The notes under the pieces were generated by a model, which saw only the letters and a program-made list of their open reading frames with translations, ran no database searches and had not been told where the DNA came from. 64,000 nt of DNA from Bosea sp. PAMC 26642. GTDB taxonomy: Bacteria > Pseudomonadota > Alphaproteobacteria > Rhizobiales > Beijerinckiaceae. The DNA lies in contig NZ_CP014301.1 of assembly GCF_001562255.1 (NCBI RefSeq), positions 3,844,001-3,908,000 on the forward strand, read 5' to 3'. Of this stretch, positions 59,022 through 64,000 are shown piece by piece. Each line of letters starts with the position of its first letter. Position 1 is the stretch's first letter. The position numbers were made by a program, and so were the translations under genes.

Positions 59022-60179
59022 ATGAGCACGAGCGCGGCATTGAACATGAAGACGCAGGACCGGCGCAGCGTCGCCGAGATCGCAACCGAACTCGGCGCGA
59101 TCTTCGCAGGACGCGCCGAGCAGGCCGTCGACGAGGACAGCTTCGTCGCCGACAATTTCGCATTGTTGAAAACCTCGGGGCTGGTCGAGGCCGGCGTGCC
59201 GGTCGAACTCGGCGGCGGCGGCGCCGACGTCGACGAACTGGCGGAGATGCTTCGGATTCTCGCCTATCATTGCGGCTCGACCGCACTCGCCTTCTCGATG
59301 CACACCCATCAGGTCGCGGTCCCGGCCTGGCGCTGGACCCATCAGAAGGCCATGCCGGTCGAGCCGCTGCTCAGGCGCATCGCGCAGGAGCGGATCATCC
59401 TGCTGTCGAGCGGCGGCTCCGACTGGATCGGCGGCTCGGGCAAGGCCGAGAAGGTCGAGGGCGGTTATCGCATCACGGCACGCAAGGTGTTCTCGTCCGG
59501 CTCGCCCGCCGGCGATCTCCTGATGACCGGCGCGATTCTCGAGGAGGAGGGCCAGCCTCCGACAGTCCTGCATTTCGGCGTCCCGATGAGCTCGCCGAAC
59601 GTGAAGGTGCTCGACAACTGGCGCGTGCTCGGAATGCGCGGCACCGGCTCGAACGACGTCTCGATCGAAGGCCATGTCGTGCCCGAGACCGCCGTCTCGG
59701 TCAGGCGCAAGGCAGGCGAATGGCACCCGCTGTTCCACATCATCGCGACGATCGCCTTCCCGCTGATCTACTCGGTCTATCTCGGCGTCGCCGAGAGCGC
59801 ACGCGACATCGCCATCGCGGCAGCCAAGCGCCGCCAGCCCAACCAGCACGCAATCCAGCTTGCCGGCCGGATGGACACCGAACTCGCGGCGGCGCGGCTG
59901 GCACGCGACTGGATGCTCGCCGCGGTGCGTCTCAACGCGCCCTCCGCTTCGACCATCAACGACGTGATGATGGGGCGGCAGCTCGTCGCGCGGCACGCTA
60001 TCGCTACGGTCGAGCTGGCGATGGAACTGGCCGGGGGCGCGGGCTTCTTCCGGGCAACCAGACTGGAGCGGCGGTTCCGCGATATCCAGGCCGCACGCTA
60101 TCATCCGATGCAACCGGGACCGCAGGCCCAATATGCGGGCGCGATGGCGCTGGGACTTCCGGTCGAGCAGATCTACTAA
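59022..60179 (+). CDS. Acyl-CoA dehydrogenase-fold flavoprotein
   Basis: The 385-residue protein has the three-domain acyl-CoA dehydrogenase fold. The middle FAD region shows I-L-L-S-S-G-G-S-D-W and G-G-Y-R-I-T-A-R-K-V-F-S-S-G. The C-terminal helical domain has L-A-G-G-A-G-F-F-R and R-D-I-Q-A-A-R-Y-H-P. The G-G-Y-R-I-T-A-R-K and R-Y-H-P patterns are shared with flavin monooxygenases such as DszC, so a monooxygenase is possible. GGGAGGA precedes the ATG at 59022. It is divergent from an HxlR regulator. Confidence 0.82.
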   Translation: MSTSAALNMKTQDRRSVAEIATELGAIFAGRAEQAVDEDSFVADNFALLKTSGLVEAGVPVELGGGGADVDELAEMLRILAYHCGSTALAFSMHTHQVAVPAWRWTHQKAMPVEPLLRRIAQERIILLSSGGSDWIGGSGKAEKVEGGYRITARKVFSSGSPAGDLLMTGAILEEEGQPPTVLHFGVPMSSPNVKVLDNWRVLGMRGTGSNDVSIEGHVVPETAVSVRRKAGEWHPLFHIIATIAFPLIYSVYLGVAESARDIAIAAAKRRQPNQHAIQLAGRMDTELAAARLARDWMLAAVRLNAPSASTINDVMMGRQLVARHAIATVELAMELAGGAGFFRATRLERRFRDIQAARYHPMQPGPQAQYAGAMALGLPVEQIY

Positions 60180-60242
60180 TCCTATTGACGAGATAGCTTT
60201 CTGCGGCGGTTTTCGGGCCGCCGCAGCACGTCGCGTATTGCC

Positions 60243-62060
<1,818 letters not shown>

Positions 62061-62203
62061 CGGCAGAGCTTTAGCTGACCCGCGCCCGGGCACAAGCATT
62101 CAAACCTTAACGCTTCCTTCAAGGCAGTCTCGCTAAAGTCGCTCGCGGTCTCGCTCCGGTCCTGGCGGCGGGATGATCGCCAGTGCGATATCGGGGTAGT
62201 GTG

Positions 62204-62974
62204 ATGGATATTGCAACTGCCGTAGGTTTGCTCTCCGGCGTCGGCGTGCTCGTCGGGCTCATCATGCTCGATGGCGGCAATTTCAAAGCCTATTACGATA
62301 TTCATGCCGTCATCGTCATTTTCGGCGGTGCGACGGCTGCGACCATGATCCGCTTTCCCTTCTCCGTCATCCTGCACGGCCTGCCGATGGGAATGCGCTT
62401 CGCCTTCACGATGAGCGCGAGCCACCCGCGCGAGCTGATCGAGGAGATCACCCGCGTCGCGGAAGTCGCCCGCAAGAGTGGTCCGGTCGCGCTGGAAAGC
62501 GTCGAGGTCTCCGACATCTTCCTCGCTCAGGGCCTGCGCTACATCGCCGACGGCTACGACAAGGAATTCATCCGCGACACCATGGAGCGCGACCGCGACA
62601 ACTTCCTGCAGCGGCTCGACGAAGGCTCGAAGGTCTACCGTTCGATCGGCGACTGCGCCCCGGCCTGGGGCATGATTGGTACCATTCTGGGCATGGTGAC
62701 GATGTTCGCCAACATGTCAGACCCCTCCAAACTCGGCGGTGCCATGGCGACGGCCCTCTTGGCGACGCTTTATGGCGCGGTCGTCGCCAACATGATCGCC
62801 ATGCCGATCGCCGACAAGCTGCACGTCAAGCTCGAGGAGGAGGAGATCGCCCGCACGCTGATTATCGACGGCGTGCTGCAGATGCGTGACGCCAAATCAC
62901 CCACCCTGATCCGCGAAATGCTGCTCGCCTACATGCCCGCACATCACCGGGCGGAAATGGCGGAAGCAACCTGA
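62204..62974 (+). CDS. Stator protein PomA/MotA
   Basis: The 256-residue protein has four membrane helices (about 6-24, 31-50, 150-172 and 182-203). The conserved proline region is C-A-P-A-W-G-M-I-G-T-I-L-G, and A-T-L-Y-G-A-V-V-A-N-M follows. Length and sequence fit the PomA/MotP class, often sodium-driven, rather than the longer alphaproteobacterial MotA. It forms the ion channel with the MotB-like partner 35 bp downstream. No flagellar genes are in the window. Confidence 0.85.
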   Translation: MDIATAVGLLSGVGVLVGLIMLDGGNFKAYYDIHAVIVIFGGATAATMIRFPFSVILHGLPMGMRFAFTMSASHPRELIEEITRVAEVARKSGPVALESVEVSDIFLAQGLRYIADGYDKEFIRDTMERDRDNFLQRLDEGSKVYRSIGDCAPAWGMIGTILGMVTMFANMSDPSKLGGAMATALLATLYGAVVANMIAMPIADKLHVKLEEEEIARTLIIDGVLQMRDAKSPTLIREMLLAYMPAHHRAEMAEAT

Positions 62975-63009
62975 CGGGGGGAGACGGCGCGATGGCCGGG
63001 TTCTGAACG

Positions 63010-63834
63010 ATGGCGAAGAAGAAGCGCGGCGGCCATGGCGGCCATGGCTGGTTCGTGACCTTCGCCGACCTGATGGCGCTGCTGATGAGCTTCTTCGTCA
63101 TGCTCGCGGCCTATTCGAGCCAGGACAAGGCCAAATTGCAGATCGTCGCCGGCTCGATGCGCGAGGCCTTCGGCAACCAGAGGGACATCCGGCTGGCGGG
63201 CATCGTCGAGACCGACGGAGTGCCCACGGGAACCACCGTCAAGAATGCGCGCATCAAGCCGCTCAGCGAGGCGACCGACACGCCCGGCCCCAACAAGACC
63301 ACGCCCAATGACGACGGCCTGACACAGGCGACGCAGGATCGCGGCTTCGCCTTGGCTGCGGCCTCGCTGCGGCAAGCGCTGCGCGACATGCCCGAGATCG
63401 CCGAGATCTCGCGCAACGTTCTGGTCGAGGTCTCGGACACCGGCATCGACATCCAGCTCGTCGATCAGGAGGGCCGCGCCATGTTCGCGGAAGGCTCGAG
63501 CCAGCCCAATGAACGGATGCGCAAGGTTCTGGCGGCGCTGGCACCAACTCTGCGGCGGATGCCCAACAGGATCACGCTGACCGGCCATACCTCGACCCCG
63601 CGCCCGGGCGCCACGCCGGAGGGAGACCCGTGGGTCCTCTCCGTCGGGCGCGCCGCTGCCGTGCGCGAGATTCTGGCCAATACCGGCGTGCCCAACGAGC
63701 GCTTCGCCTCGGTGACCGGCAAGGGCGACACCGATCCGCTGATCAAGGACAATCCCTATCTGCCCTACAACCGCCGCGTCGGCATCGTCCTGAAGGCCGA
63801 TTCGCCACCGCTGCCCTTCGGCGCGAAGCCCTGA
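63010..63834 (+). CDS. motB: Stator protein MotB/PomB with OmpA domain
   Basis: The 274-residue protein has a basic N-terminus and a single membrane helix (about 15-37). The ion-carrying aspartate is in T-F-A-D-L-M-A-L-L-M (Asp20). A flexible linker follows. The OmpA-like peptidoglycan-binding domain has L-T-G-H-T-S-T, S-V-G-R-A-A-A-V and N-R-R-V-G-I-V. It anchors the stator to the wall. It pairs with the PomA-like gene upstream. Confidence 0.9.
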   Translation: MAKKKRGGHGGHGWFVTFADLMALLMSFFVMLAAYSSQDKAKLQIVAGSMREAFGNQRDIRLAGIVETDGVPTGTTVKNARIKPLSEATDTPGPNKTTPNDDGLTQATQDRGFALAAASLRQALRDMPEIAEISRNVLVEVSDTGIDIQLVDQEGRAMFAEGSSQPNERMRKVLAALAPTLRRMPNRITLTGHTSTPRPGATPEGDPWVLSVGRAAAVREILANTGVPNERFASVTGKGDTDPLIKDNPYLPYNRRVGIVLKADSPPLPFGAKP

Positions 63835-63889
63835 GGTGATCGGCTCGGCCTGTCGATGGCTCTGCTCGCCATAACGGCAAGCGTAACAA

Positions 63890-64000
63890 TCACGCACTCA
63901 GCGGCACCGGCGCAAGGCGCAGGCCGAAGGCGTGCATGACCTTGAGAACCGTGCCGAACTCGGGGTTGCCCTCGGCGCTCAACGCCCGATAGAGCGCCTC
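63890..64000 (-). CDS. HigA-type addiction-module antidote, C-terminus only
   Basis: The last 36 residues of a gene enter from the right edge: E-A-L-Y-R-A-L-S-A-E-G-N-P-E-F-G-T-V-L-K, then V-M-H-A-F-G-L-R-L. This is the hallmark end of the COG3636 putative addiction-module antidote (HTH) family. These antitoxins pair with a RelE-like toxin, probably encoded just beyond the window. It is convergent with motB. Confidence 0.8.
   Translation of the reverse strand, partial: EALYRALSAEGNPEFGTVLKVMHAFGLRLAPVPLSA

Overview
The window is a GC-rich chromosomal segment from an alphaproteobacterium, most likely of the Hyphomicrobiales (Rhizobiales). A Bosea-like genome would fit, but the genus is inference. 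Supporting traits are an Omp19-type lipoprotein, an NdvA-type glucan exporter, homospermidine synthase, a HmuQ/HutX heme locus with RirA- and Irr-like sites, a dimeric-hotdog mesaconyl-CoA hydratase and Mcl2-like enzyme, and SdhAF4. No rRNA, tRNA, CRISPR array, transposase or prophage was recognised.

Region 1 (1-10.9 kb) is an exopolysaccharide locus. Two leftward transcripts (GT2 and flippase; GT4) and a rightward set (Wzz-like co-polymerase, Wzy/WaaL-like polymerase) diverge from a 780-bp AT-rich intergenic region carrying two perfect inverted repeats. The set ends with a secreted RTX protein that has a glycoside hydrolase family 12 domain embedded between calcium-binding repeats. A FemAB/GNAT-like protein follows on the other strand.

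Region 2 (11-23.4 kb) is mostly housekeeping: DUF72, a YbaK-type tRNA deacylase, purH, a heparinase II/III-like protein, rsmB, htpX, SdhAF4, a HigBA-type toxin-antitoxin pair, cyclopropane-fatty-acid synthase, a 2-hydroxyacid dehydrogenase and an L,D-transpeptidase. Region 3 (23.5-27.8 kb) is a heme acquisition locus: hmuTUV leftward, hmuQ-hutX rightward. The control region between them has a TGA-N9-TCA site over one -35 and an Irr/ICE-like palindrome over the other.

Region 4 (27.9-40.5 kb) holds a second flippase-like protein, a phosphatase, ppa, C4/C5 CoA metabolism genes (Mcl2-like thioesterase, mesaconyl-CoA hydratase), a dehydratase and a racemase, then sdhCDAB. Two oddities sit here: a DUF429 protein fused in frame to a serine/threonine dehydratase across a C6 run, and a low-GC VapD/Cas2-fold gene between sdhA and sdhB.

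Region 5 (40.6-48.9 kb) combines polyamine synthesis (homospermidine synthase; ornithine/lysine decarboxylase with a hairpin-rich leader) and a glycerophosphodiester-type ABC uptake cluster with a GpdQ-like phosphodiesterase but no ATPase. Region 6 (48.9-64 kb) contains VapBC, OpgG, the Omp19-like inhibitor lipoprotein, a single-chain 2-oxoacid dehydrogenase E1, a Ca2+/H+ antiporter, an HxlR regulator beside an acyl-CoA dehydrogenase-fold enzyme, NdvA, a PomA/MotB stator pair, and the truncated end of another HigA-type antitoxin gene.

Four short palindromic intergenic elements of 90-148 bp, each with two similar inverted arms, lie at gene 3' ends (12.1, 31.7, 35.3 and 56.3 kb). They look like interspersed REP/BIME-type repeats.
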